12,594 bases of DNA. Source: Candidatus Cloacimonadota bacterium (GTDB lineage: Bacteria; Cloacimonadota; Cloacimonadia; Cloacimonadales; Cloacimonadaceae). The notes under the pieces are model-generated. The model was given only the letters and a program-made list of their open reading frames with translations. It was not told the origin of the DNA and ran no database searches. Positions 7,201 through 12,594 of the stretch are shown one piece after another; the first letter of the stretch is position 1, and the number at the start of each line of letters is the position of its first letter. Position numbers and translations under genes: made by a program. The stretch is from positions 1-12,594 of the forward strand of contig VGPI01000039.1 in NCBI GenBank assembly GCA_016875595.1. Reading direction: 5' to 3'.

Positions 7201-8036
7201 AGGAAAGAGCCGGCAACATTCCAACTACCACTGGGCAAATCACCACTATTGCGATGCACGACATAGAAAAAATTGCTATTATTGGTGACATCACCGCTGA
7301 TATTGAAGGTCGATCCGCCACTGCCCTGAGAACCATAGAAATAAGCTCCACTGTTTACCGTGATACTGCCACCTACGTTGTAAGTGATCGATGGCGAACC
7401 GGTTCCGCCAATAAACCAACCTCCGGTCTCTACCACTATGCTGCCGATGGTTATGGGATCATTGTAGATGGCAGCAACGTCATACTTAAACTGTGTTCCG
7501 TTTTTGATCAGCAGTTGCCCCTTGATCGCCAATCCCTCGGTGGAGCCATCACACTGAGCGATTCCAGCCTGCACGGTCAGGTTGCCGTAGGATACTTTGT
7601 CGTTGAAATTGATAGTGGCGTGATTGAGGATAAAGGTGCTGTTGGTTTCGAGCTCACCCTCGCCACCCCAACCCAAGTTGCTGTATGTATCGTGATTGAC
7701 CTCATAGGTGCCACCATTGTAAACCTTGCCGGTAATCTTATGATTGTAGGTGCCGGTGGTTATCTTACCGCCACTTTCAATCTCCACACGGGAACCGCTG
7801 CCTTCGACATCCCATTGGGCAGTGGCGGTCATAGTATGACCATTCTGGACGATCAGGATCAAATTGGCTTGAGTGAAGTTCGCTGGCGATGAGCCCGTTC
7901 CTTGTCTGTTACTGCTCCAACTGTTCAATTGATTGACATAATAGGTAGGTGAACTGCCCTTGGAATAATAGGTCAGCGCATAAAGCGATGTCCCCATCAA
8001 CACAAATACAAAAATCAACACTATAGTCGTTTTCAC
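4224..8036 (-). CDS. Large secreted beta-repeat surface protein with FlgD-like C-terminal sorting domain
   Basis: This protein has 1270 residues. I chose the GTG at 8036: GGAGGT stands just upstream, the protein then begins MKTTIVLIFVFVLMG, a clean signal peptide cut near residue 20, and a strong promoter lies upstream at 8068-8096. A longer frame from an ATG at 8123 would contain that promoter. The body is rich in Gly, Ser, Thr and Asn with alternating short beta strands, including a roughly 74-residue repeat in the middle. This suggests a right-handed beta-helix or similar adhesin-like fold. A fibronectin-III-like domain (about 1067-1184, with DWTTQSESELSGFHI) precedes the last 86 residues. 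Those carry YPNPFNP, FNVRGQ, WDGRDEQG and GSGIYYCR, ending in KMILMK, the FlgD-like/type IX sorting pattern. It is likely exported and surface-attached or released. No enzyme motif is seen and the ligand is unknown. Confidence 0.9.
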   Translation of the reverse strand: MKTTIVLIFVFVLMGTSLYALTYYSKGSSPTYYVNQLNSWSSNRQGTGSSPANFTQANLILIVQNGHTMTATAQWDVEGSGSRVEIESGGKITTGTYNHKITGKVYNGGTYEVNHDTYSNLGWGGEGELETNSTFILNHATINFNDKVSYGNLTVQAGIAQCDGSTEGLAIKGQLLIKNGTQFKYDVAAIYNDPITIGSIVVETGGWFIGGTGSPSITYNVGGSITVNSGAYFYGSQGSGGSTFNISGDVTNNSNFFYVVHRNSGDLPSGSWNVAGSFLNYGTYHAVNRNQVGYPTITLSGTGKSVRFGTLTGLQARHTIEFATGSSYTLLSDLIFYDWMQFRERGTLDAGTYQVKALGASVSMGIWGNFRTARTQGFSGASNTAISTDNSPSLTLYAGCTIEYTSGSSQTVTPRTDYKHLTLSGAGTKSIGGNTTIANTFTIGAPLSVSGNITANGNVAVNQPVTITSGNNLYLYSTMSGSSQITGGTIQILGSATQLNLVTTDVSNIILNRLNGCAISGTSVKTGLLNIVNGPFSIGSKSLEITNELAGGANLSATSASTLIVSGSALSFNMPGQITELHTFQLSSSNGATLHDNLALTNLNLQNGTFNVGIYTLTLYGQISRVSGTLGTTSSSTLSIQAGHVNTDLPPMTVGTLTMNRSGRTAYQTGYLEVGTLNLNGGNLAIGSNSLTITTQISTSGGGFYSGDSSELVLYPTVTSATIPAVTLSYYGQHCPITVNLSGSMNVSVIGLEHGTLNLGNHSLTVTGDFLYEGGSITGSVFSGLYLNSDNAQVWDIPASNIGFLNVSLTGGCRMIGNFNVQATINLQVGAVDPNGNLTIANGATINRFAGAFSSSPSLGDGLQINYWQTAQTGYELPAQAGKIQSINVGDFSTVTASNDVYVSQELIVNHGGVFDLSTYHLYLGEGAIISGNGDLFGAGSREIGSEGMDGTPAGFVIIGGTQIDNFAFGQQPQSQQHQGASGILRTWSFSGNPHDQFRLVLMWDEVADNGIIWSPENRAVVFRKTGGHWYQVGDPQDVSLLFPRRVTVVTDGFSDWTVFPEDRPLPVVLSSFTVAVSSGIFVRIDWTTQSESELSGFHILRALSSNLAEAVQISPLIAACNTTIEHSYAYSDPDLENHQTYYYWLECVEMGGIINHFGPVSVYVDFNDGDPGTPDLPLTTQLLSSYPNPFNPNTTISYCISEPASVDLDIFNVRGQLIRHFTRQHEQTGMFRLVWDGRDEQGTALGSGIYYCRMTAGKYCSTRKMILMK
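5556..6437 (-). repeat. Four tandem repeats of about 74 residues inside the large secreted protein
   Basis: The encoded protein repeats at 74, 74 and 73 residues (about 222 bp). Copies begin at 6437 (GPFSIGSKSLEI), 6215 (GTFNVGIYTLTL), 5993 (GNLAIGSNSLTI) and 5774 (GTLNLGNHSLTV). Each has the pattern G-x-hydrophobic-x-hydrophobic-G-x-x-(S/T)-L-x-hydrophobic, then a Gly-rich turn and another short strand. The repeats are diverged, so they are old and probably structural, one repeat giving several turns of a beta-solenoid. Confidence 0.7.
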
Positions 8037-8067
8037 GTTTACCTCCAGAGTTCGATACTCTGATGGC

Positions 8068-8096
8068 AGGATAATCACATGGTATTTCCATGTCAA
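8068..8096 (-). promoter_or_regulatory. Promoter of the large secreted protein gene, with a palindrome in its spacer
   Basis: On the minus strand a perfect -35, TTGACA (8096-8091), and TATCCT (8073-8068) are exactly 17 nt apart. Transcription would start near 8061, about 25 nt before the GTG at 8036. ACATGG TATTT CCATGT (8077-8093), with perfect 6-bp arms, overlaps the -35 and fills most of the spacer, a position where a repressor would block polymerase. Confidence 0.7.
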
Positions 8097-8170
8097 GAGT
8101 TTTTTTATGCCCAGCCACTTCAACTATGGGATGAAACTATTCGGCAACAAGTTAGGGTATCTGATCCACC

Positions 8171-9211
8171 TTATCTGAGGAGTAGGATTCGATGCGTCAC
8201 CACCTGATCGCCCGAAGACAGACGACAGAAATAGACTCCGCTGGGTAAGGGTGTACCACTGCTGTCTTGTCCGTCAAAATTATAGGTATAATCCCCGGCT
8301 GCGAGGGTATCCTCAAGCAGGGTGCGCATTTTTTGCCCTTTGACATTGTAGATGGCGAGAGACACCGGTTGTCTGGTGGGGATGCTGATCTGGATGTGGG
8401 TCGTGTCCTTGAATGGATTGGGATAGACCGTGGTGATTACCGCCGGCGGTGGAGGGGTGAACAGATCCTCAATCGAGACCTCGCCCCAGATGCGGGCGAC
8501 GAACTCCGGATGGTCAACGAAGGGATTGCGGTTGCTTTGATAGCCGTAGATATTCAGATTGCGCTGCAGCTCGGCATTGTCAACCGGGTCGAGGACATGC
8601 CAGTTAATGAGGGTGGGAATCATCTCCACGTTCTGTTGGGTTAGCGGATCGCCGTAGCGGACATTGAAGTACAACAAAGAGCGCGCCAGATTGCCCTTGT
8701 GCTGATCTGCCGGTTCAAAGACGAGGTGGTTCTGGGCGTTCATTCCTTTGTAGGAGTGATAGCCGTTGTATGAGGCGTAGGTAGTAGCAGTGGAATGATT
8801 TGCCACCCAGTCAAAGGGGAGATTACCACGGCTGGAATTGACTTGGGCATTGGTGGGAAAGAGGTGATGCAAATCAGCTTTCTTGATGCTGGTATTGGTC
8901 GTGGAAAACCAACTCTGGGCATAGGTATGTTCTGTATTGAGGATATTTTGGTCTGGCATCCCCCCTGGGGAGACTGAATAATTCTGACCGGTGTAAACAC
9001 ACCGAACATAGCCGTTTACATTGTCAAAATAACCGAACATCTGGGCTTTTGCGTCATTGTAGTCTGTATTGGTATTGGTTGAGATCAGGTTAGTCAACGC
9101 CAGGCGCAAAGCTTCACCTGTGAGATCGATCACATTATCATAGTATTCGGCAACGGCAGAGGCAACTGCCAGCCAGAGAAGAAGCAGAGGTAGTGTTACT
9201 TTGTGTTTCAT
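8171..9211 (-). CDS. Secreted endonuclease I family nuclease with FlgD-like C-terminal sorting domain
   Basis: Members of this EndA/NucM family are secreted metal-dependent (beta-beta-alpha metal fold) nucleases that cut DNA and often RNA outside the cell. The protein starts MKHKVTLPLLLLWLAVASAVA, a signal peptide. The catalytic region (about residues 90-240) contains NTEHTYAQSWF, KADLHHLFPT with the catalytic-type histidines, VNSSRGNLPF, FEPADQHKGNLARSLLYF and NRNPFVDHPEF, all family hallmarks and all intact. The last 85 or so residues (YPNPFKDTTHI, IYNVKGQKM, FDGQDSSG, PSGVYFCRL, ending RILLLR) form the same sorting domain as in the neighbouring large protein. I chose the ATG at 9211 because GGGAT precedes it; an ATG three codons upstream (9220) is an alternative. 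It probably degrades extracellular DNA for nutrients or for loosening biofilm. No terminator is visible downstream. Confidence 0.93.
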   Translation of the reverse strand: MKHKVTLPLLLLWLAVASAVAEYYDNVIDLTGEALRLALTNLISTNTNTDYNDAKAQMFGYFDNVNGYVRCVYTGQNYSVSPGGMPDQNILNTEHTYAQSWFSTTNTSIKKADLHHLFPTNAQVNSSRGNLPFDWVANHSTATTYASYNGYHSYKGMNAQNHLVFEPADQHKGNLARSLLYFNVRYGDPLTQQNVEMIPTLINWHVLDPVDNAELQRNLNIYGYQSNRNPFVDHPEFVARIWGEVSIEDLFTPPPPAVITTVYPNPFKDTTHIQISIPTRQPVSLAIYNVKGQKMRTLLEDTLAAGDYTYNFDGQDSSGTPLPSGVYFCRLSSGDQVVTHRILLLR

Positions 9212-9320
9212 GGATCCCATTTTATAAACTGCCGGACAAAGTCAACACATTTCTTTTTGGTGCCTGAGTTTCTTGCGTTTCGGAGTTCATTAAAGGTGAA
9301 TTGCAGGAGTGGATAATCCC

Positions 9321-9349
9321 ACCAATCCGTCTGCTGAAACGGAATTGGT
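9321..9349. other. Stem-loop between mltG and the nuclease gene
   Basis: ACCAATCCGT (9321-9330) pairs with ACGGAATTGGT (9339-9349) with one bulged base and an 8-nt loop. It lies 39 nt past the mltG stop on the minus strand but has no U-tract after it. It may be a Rho-dependent 3' end or RNA-stabilising hairpin. The rest of the 176-base gap (9212-9387) holds nothing I can name. Confidence 0.4.
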
Positions 9350-9387
9350 CATCCCTTTCGTGTTCATCGGTCGATGAGAATCGAAAA

Positions 9388-10401
9388 TCAGCGGTACTGC
9401 CGTTGTTTTCTGACGTGTTCTTCATAGGAGGCGGAAAAGACGTTTCTGCCCTTGTTATCGGCAAAGAAGAAGTAGAAACTGCTCTTTTGGGGATGCAGGG
9501 CGGCTTTGATGGCGTTGATGGAGGGATTGCAGATCGGAGTGGGAGGCAGTCCGGCGTTGATATAGGTGTTGTAAGGGGATGAGATATTGGTATCTTCCCG
9601 GCTGAGACGTGCCTTGCGGATCCCTCTTCGTTCCAGGATGTAATCCACTGTGGGGCATGACTCCAGCCGCATCCCACGACGCAGGCGGTTCCAATAGACC
9701 GAGGCGATCAAGGGCATCTCATCTTCTTGTACGGCTTCCTTTTCGATGATTGAGGCGAGGATCAGGATGCGGTAGAATTCATCCCGGTCACCGATCTCGA
9801 TCCCGGTTTCACGGAGCTTGCGGAAGAAGAGGTTGGTCATCAGAGCCAAGGTGGAATCGGGACTGGTGGAAATGTCAAAGTGGTAGGTCTCGGGGTAGAG
9901 GAAACCTTCCAGCGAAGACTTCTCAAACCCCGTCAGCCGTCTGACCAGTGCGGTATCCGTTGCCGCCAGGTAGAGCGGATCATATTCATGGATCCTGCTC
10001 CTCTCGATCCGTTGCAGTGTTCGGTACAGTGACAACCCTTCCGGTAAGGTGACCTGTACGCGGGTACTTTTCCCGCTGCGTAAGCGATAGATAGCGCCGA
10101 TCAGATTGATCCTGCCACCGAAGACATAGGTGCCAGCCTTGAGATTGCGGTCACTGCGGCTGAGCTTGACCATCAGCCGAAACAGCAATTGATTGCGGAT
10201 GATTCCCAGTTCGTGAAGTTTGCCGGCAATGATCGCAGCATTATCCCCGGGCATGATCCGGATGATGATCTCATCAGCCGTGACCGGCACATAAAGCGCC
10301 CAACTGCAGTAGGCAATGGAGAGCACAATGATCAGACAGACCACCAGGCAGCCGATACGCAGCACAGAAGACCGGTTTCGCCGGACTGTCCCTTTGCTCA
10401 T
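9388..10401 (-). CDS. mltG: Endolytic murein transglycosylase MltG
   Basis: MltG cuts nascent glycan strands at the outer face of the inner membrane and helps set glycan chain length. The protein has 337 residues, the usual size. One membrane segment lies at about residues 14-36 after a basic N-terminus (VRRNR). A LysM-like/YceG N-terminal part includes LKAGTYVF and LPEGLSLY. The catalytic domain has SLEGFLYPETYHF (163-175) and LASIIEKEA with the likely catalytic Glu at 220, followed by MPLIASVYWNRLRRGMRLES and SSPYNTYINAGLPPTPICNP. The start is the ATG at 10401, overlapping the ruvX stop by 4 nt (ATGA). An upstream frame start at 10539 would lie within ruvX and is rejected. The pairing with ruvX also occurs near yrrK-yrrL of Bacillus subtilis, so the linkage is conserved. 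Confidence 0.96.
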   Translation of the reverse strand: MSKGTVRRNRSSVLRIGCLVVCLIIVLSIAYCSWALYVPVTADEIIIRIMPGDNAAIIAGKLHELGIIRNQLLFRLMVKLSRSDRNLKAGTYVFGGRINLIGAIYRLRSGKSTRVQVTLPEGLSLYRTLQRIERSRIHEYDPLYLAATDTALVRRLTGFEKSSLEGFLYPETYHFDISTSPDSTLALMTNLFFRKLRETGIEIGDRDEFYRILILASIIEKEAVQEDEMPLIASVYWNRLRRGMRLESCPTVDYILERRGIRKARLSREDTNISSPYNTYINAGLPPTPICNPSINAIKAALHPQKSSFYFFFADNKGRNVFSASYEEHVRKQRQYR

Positions 10402-10817
10402 TCCGATGGTCGGTCCAGATAGCTCTTGAGGATGACGCTGGCAGCCATGGCATCCACCTTTTGGCGGGCTTCCATCCAGCTCATGCCCATGTCCTTGAGC
10501 AGTTCGTGGGCTTCCGCAGTGGAATAACGCTCGTCCCATCCGGTCACCGGAATACTCACGGCTTTTTTGAGAGCATGCAGAAAGCGCATCGTTTCCGCTG
10601 TTTTGGCGGTGATCTCACCATCCACGGACAGCGGGATACCGACGATGACTTCGCCGAGCTGATAATCACGGATCAGTTCCTGCAGTTTTGCCACCGTGTC
10701 TTCAAAGCCGGTGTTATCCCAGACCGCAAAGGGCTTGGCGATGATCTGAAGCGGGTCGCTCAGCGCTACTCCGATCCGTTTTTCGCCATAATCAAGTGCT
10801 GCTATCCGCTGTGTCAT
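10398..10817 (-). CDS. ruvX: RuvX/YqgF family putative pre-16S rRNA nuclease (Holliday junction resolvase-like)
   Basis: This 139-residue cytoplasmic protein of the RNase H fold matches the family in length. Seen motifs are ALDYGEKRIGVALSD (7-21, with the first metal-binding Asp at 9), VIVGIPLSVDG (57-67), DERYSTAEA (95-103) and VDAMAASVIL (121-130, with a further conserved Asp). The family is linked to maturation of the 16S rRNA 5' end in E. coli, and a resolvase role has been shown or proposed in other bacteria. Its ATG overlaps the upstream lipoprotein stop by 4 nt, and its own stop overlaps the mltG start by 4 nt. The gene thus sits in the middle of a translationally coupled operon. All key residues are present. 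Confidence 0.95.
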   Translation of the reverse strand: MTQRIAALDYGEKRIGVALSDPLQIIAKPFAVWDNTGFEDTVAKLQELIRDYQLGEVIVGIPLSVDGEITAKTAETMRFLHALKKAVSIPVTGWDERYSTAEAHELLKDMGMSWMEARQKVDAMAASVILKSYLDRPSE

Positions 10818-11404
10818 AGATTTGATTCATCCCGCCATACGGCAATATACCAGCGGTTGTTGACCGGTCGCAGGTAGAATCTGGCGACCCCGCCGGAACT
10901 GATTGAGGAATTGGTGGTAAAGTAAAGCAATTGCAAATCAAAGACGCAGGGGATGATGATCCAATCCTCATGTCCGACCTCCGGATCATTCTCCCAGGCG
11001 ATCTCCGGCGGGATCTGGAGCCGCAGGTTGATCTGATCCGGCGGGGGATAAACGCCATCGCTGGAACCCCGGCTAAACAGATTTTCCGTCATTTCCAGCT
11101 CTTCTTCATATCCCCACCAGGAGTCCCGGATCCCATCACCATTGACGTCGATGCCGATGACACTGACCTCGGATGAGATCAATTCAAAGCGGAAATCACT
11201 GCTCAGCAACTGCCCGAAAATCCCAATATTCCTTTGTTTGTAAGACAATTCCAAGCTCTGAAGAACTTCCTTGGGAGTACGGTTTGCCACCGTGGAATTG
11301 ATATCGTCACGAATCTTGGGATGGAAGGGATTGGTGCACCCGATCAAACCCGCCAGCAACAGAATAAGCGTCATCCAGAACCGGGTCTTAGATGGCAAAG
11401 TCAT
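10814..11404 (-). CDS. Lipoprotein of unknown function, NTF2-like fold suspected
   Basis: This 196-residue protein is not one I recognise as a named family. It begins with a basic N-terminus and hydrophobic stretch ending in the lipobox LIGC (Cys 23), so it should be lipid-anchored. After the linker, an alpha-helical part with KEVLQSLELSYKQRN (45-59) is followed by LLSSDFRFEL (66-75), a calcium-loop-like DVNGDGIRD (86-94), WWGYEEELEMTENLF, and three or four beta strands ending VNNRWYIAVWRDE. Helices followed by a curved sheet and a final strand of this type fit SnoaL/NTF2-like folds. The gene overlaps the upstream lipoprotein by 17 nt and ruvX by 4 nt. It resembles that upstream lipoprotein (SDFRFEL versus SDYRFHF; LRPVNNRWYI versus LRLQDGAWKI), so the two are probably paralogues. 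An alternative start at 11374 would leave a signal peptide with no basic residues. Confidence 0.82.
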   Translation of the reverse strand: MTLPSKTRFWMTLILLLAGLIGCTNPFHPKIRDDINSTVANRTPKEVLQSLELSYKQRNIGIFGQLLSSDFRFELISSEVSVIGIDVNGDGIRDSWWGYEEELEMTENLFSRGSSDGVYPPPDQINLRLQIPPEIAWENDPEVGHEDWIIIPCVFDLQLLYFTTNSSISSGGVARFYLRPVNNRWYIAVWRDESNL

Positions 11405-11945
11405 ACTTCAGTTTTCCCCAGGTTGGATAGACACCGGAACGGAAATCATACCAATGCTTGATCTTCCAAGCACCGTCCTGCAACCGCAGGTGCAATTCCA
11501 GCTTGCCCTGATATTCCTGTTCCACGGTGCTGCGCTCGGTCTTGAGGACATAAGTCCGGTAAAAAACGGCATCAGTGGCATTGATCTCATCCGGTTGATT
11601 AATGATTGAATGCAAGGTCAGTTCAATCGTCCCGGTTCCCATCCAGTTATGCAGATTGTTCAGCATATCCCGTTCATTGCCACGATCCCAGATCTGCGAG
11701 ATGTTATAGTCGTTGATATCCTGAACTGCGAAGTGAAACCGGTAGTCAGAGGTAAACAGACCGGCGTATTTGACATAATTACGGGCATCGATATAGCAGA
11801 AGCGCAGATTGGACACGGCCGATCCGGCAAATGTGTAGTCATAGCTCCACGGCGCGGGATCGGCGGGCGGATCGGCGTCTCTCAGCTTGAAGAGATCGCA
11901 TCCCGCCAGCAGCACAAGCAGCATGATGCAGATAATTATCCTCAT
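11388..11945 (-). CDS. Lipoprotein of unknown function, first gene of the ruvX-mltG operon
   Basis: This 185-residue protein starts MRIIICIMLLVLLAGC, a short lipoprotein signal with lipobox LAGC (Cys 16), followed by Asp at +2. I chose the ATG at 11945 because it gives this clean signal; a longer frame from 12023 would add 26 residues of non-signal sequence and run through the promoter region. The mature part has a short Pro-rich linker (DADPPADPAPW), a helical region with YVKYAGLFTSDYRFHF, an IWDRGNERDMLNNLHNW helix and a C-terminal beta region ending LHLRLQDGAWKIKHWYDFR. This is the order expected of an NTF2-like fold. The last 17 nt overlap the next lipoprotein. The two share spacing and several motifs, suggesting an old tandem duplication. 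The function is unknown. Confidence 0.82.
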   Translation of the reverse strand: MRIIICIMLLVLLAGCDLFKLRDADPPADPAPWSYDYTFAGSAVSNLRFCYIDARNYVKYAGLFTSDYRFHFAVQDINDYNISQIWDRGNERDMLNNLHNWMGTGTIELTLHSIINQPDEINATDAVFYRTYVLKTERSTVEQEYQGKLELHLRLQDGAWKIKHWYDFRSGVYPTWGKLKYDFAI

Positions 11946-11946
11946 G

Positions 11947-11975
11947 TTGACCACTCTGCCGAAACAAAGTATAGT
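11947..11975 (+). promoter_or_regulatory. Promoter of the LolC/LolE-type gene
   Basis: TTGACC (11947-11952) and TATAGT (11970-11975) are exactly 17 nt apart, each with five of six consensus bases. Transcription would begin near 11982 and give a leader of about 58 nt before the ATG at 12040. The -35 begins one base upstream of the start codon of the divergent lipoprotein. A weaker alternative is TTGACG (11995-12000) with GATCAT (12018-12023). Confidence 0.6.
11968..11973 (-). promoter_or_regulatory. Probable -10 element of the lipoprotein-ruvX-mltG operon
   Basis: TATACT, read leftward, would start transcription near 11961, 16 nt before the ATG at 11945. No good -35 is found at 16-18 nt upstream (AAGTCC or similar). 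It overlaps the plus-strand -10 TATAGT by four bases, so the two opposed promoters share one TATA core. TTGACA (11980-11975) is also present but has no -10 at proper distance. Confidence 0.4.
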
Positions 11976-12039
11976 GTCAATAGAAATATCGGACTTGACG
12001 AAACCGCCACCATCGCAGATCATGCCACCGGATTGGATT

Positions 12040-12594
12040 ATGAAGAACCGCAGTTGTTTGTTTCTGGCTTGGCGATACCTGCGTGGCAGACGCCGGCGGC
12101 TGTTGAGCGCAGCTCATCTGCTGACCGTGCTGGGTCTGTCATTGGGCATATTTGCCTTGCTTTGCGTCAGTTCGGCGATGAACGGCTTGCGCAACGACAT
12201 GCAAAAACGGATCATCGGCACTCGTTCCGAGATCATGCTCACCGCCCTTGACAACCGTCCCATCCCGGATCATCCTGCCCTGATCCGTAAAATCAGGCAA
12301 TTGGGCTTTTCCGCCGCTCCTGTCATCCGTAATGAACTTACCCTGAAAAGCGGCAACACGATCGTTCCCACCATCGCTTTCGGTATTGATCTGGAGCAGA
12401 GCCGCCGCGTCAGCCGGATCCTGGACCGCATTCCCAATTACACCAAACCCAGTGCCAGTGCACTCCATCAGGGTATTATCAGCGGAAATCCCACAGCGAC
12501 CGACTTTGAGAATGAGGGTATCATCCTCGGTGCGGGTTTGGCTATTCAATTGAACGTGAACCTGCAGGATGAGATCATGCTGATCTCTCCGCAA
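12040..12594 (+). CDS. LolC/LolE-type lipoprotein-releasing ABC permease, N-terminal part
   Basis: The frame is open to the right edge, giving the first 185 residues of a protein usually near 400. LolC and LolE form the membrane part of LolCDE, which extracts lipoproteins from the inner membrane and hands them to LolA. Seen are a basic start with LAWRYLRGRRRRL (9-21), a first membrane segment (about 23-45), then VSSAMNGLRNDMQKRIIGTR (43-62) and SEIML, which closely follow the family pattern of VMNGF...L...I.G..pHi. The rest is the beginning of the periplasmic MacB-like domain (GFSAAPVIRNEL, VPTIAFGID, GNPTATDFENEGIILGAGLA). The ATG at 12040 is preceded only by a weak GGATTGGA; an in-frame ATG at 12022 is possible. 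LolC and LolE cannot be told apart here, and a MacB/FtsX-type relative is less likely. Confidence 0.9.
   Translation, partial: MKNRSCLFLAWRYLRGRRRRLLSAAHLLTVLGLSLGIFALLCVSSAMNGLRNDMQKRIIGTRSEIMLTALDNRPIPDHPALIRKIRQLGFSAAPVIRNELTLKSGNTIVPTIAFGIDLEQSRRVSRILDRIPNYTKPSASALHQGIISGNPTATDFENEGIILGAGLAIQLNVNLQDEIMLISPQ

Noticed and set aside
7014..7892. A 292-codon open frame on the plus strand
   Set aside because: It lies wholly antisense to the secreted beta-repeat gene, whose signal peptide, repeats, sorting domain, promoter and terminator all fit the minus strand. The Gly/Ser/Thr-rich repeats leave few stops on the other strand. The frames at 4179-4802, 5751-6281 and 6301-6786 are rejected for the same reason.
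8037..8123. An upstream ATG at 8123 extending the large secreted protein by 29 residues
   Set aside because: The extension lacks a ribosome binding site, would contain the strong promoter, and would bury the signal peptide.
9219..9245. TTGACT with TAAAAT upstream of the nuclease gene
   Set aside because: The spacer is only 15 nt and transcription would begin at or after the start codon. I do not list it as a promoter, although leaderless transcription cannot be excluded.
11610..12251. A 213-codon plus-strand frame
   Set aside because: It runs antisense through a lipoprotein, through the promoter region and out of frame through the permease, with no recognisable domain.
12139..12594. A 151-codon minus-strand frame at the right edge
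   Set aside because: It is antisense to the LolC/LolE-type permease, whose sequence matches the family along its whole visible length.
1..12594. tRNA, rRNA, integrase, transposase or toxin-antitoxin genes
   Set aside because: I looked for tRNA-like arms, known transposase and recombinase motifs and paired small genes and found none that I can support.

Overview
The window holds nine genes that I can support, eight on the minus strand and one on the plus strand. It looks like ordinary chromosome from a Gram-negative, didermic bacterium. Two adjacent secreted proteins end in a FlgD-like C-terminal domain of the kind used in type IX-type sorting (core YPNPF...Y/FNVRGQ...G..F..DG.D..G..L.SG.Y..R). 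Two lipoproteins sit divergent from a LolC/LolE-type lipoprotein-release permease. A carboxyltransferase of the propionyl-CoA/methylmalonyl-CoA family lies at the left edge. This combination fits Cloacimonadota or a related lineage of the Fibrobacterota-Chlorobiota-Bacteroidota kind. That placement is inference from domain style, not from a marker gene.

Layout, left to right. (1) 1-365: the start of an acyl-CoA carboxyltransferase gene, running off the left edge, with a palindrome in its leader. (2) 366-722: a gene-poor gap with possible remnant coding. (3) 723-3841: a three-gene ABC-2 exporter operon, transcribed leftward as ATPase, permease, permease, with tight or overlapping junctions. 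(4) 3842-4223: a gap with three palindromes, one of them a perfect 101-bp palindrome with 50-bp arms and a 1-nt centre, plus a Rho-independent terminator for the gene to its right. (5) 4224-8036: a 1270-residue secreted beta-repeat protein with its own good promoter. (6) 8171-9211: a secreted endonuclease I family nuclease with the same type of sorting domain. (7) 9388-11945: a translationally coupled operon of two related lipoproteins, ruvX (yqgF) and mltG. (8) 12040-12594: a divergent LolC/LolE-type permease, running off the right edge.

How they may work together: the two sorted proteins probably act at the cell surface or outside the cell, one as a large adhesin or surface beta-structure and the other as a DNase. 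The lipoproteins, MltG (peptidoglycan) and the Lol-type permease are envelope genes arranged around one compact divergent promoter region. The ABC-2 exporter has no visible substrate clue.

I found no complete novel defence, mobile or biosynthetic system. The best unexplained signals are the 101-bp palindrome built from four related 22-bp units, the pair of paralogous lipoproteins fused by overlap to ruvX-mltG, and the overlapping opposed promoters beside the Lol gene.
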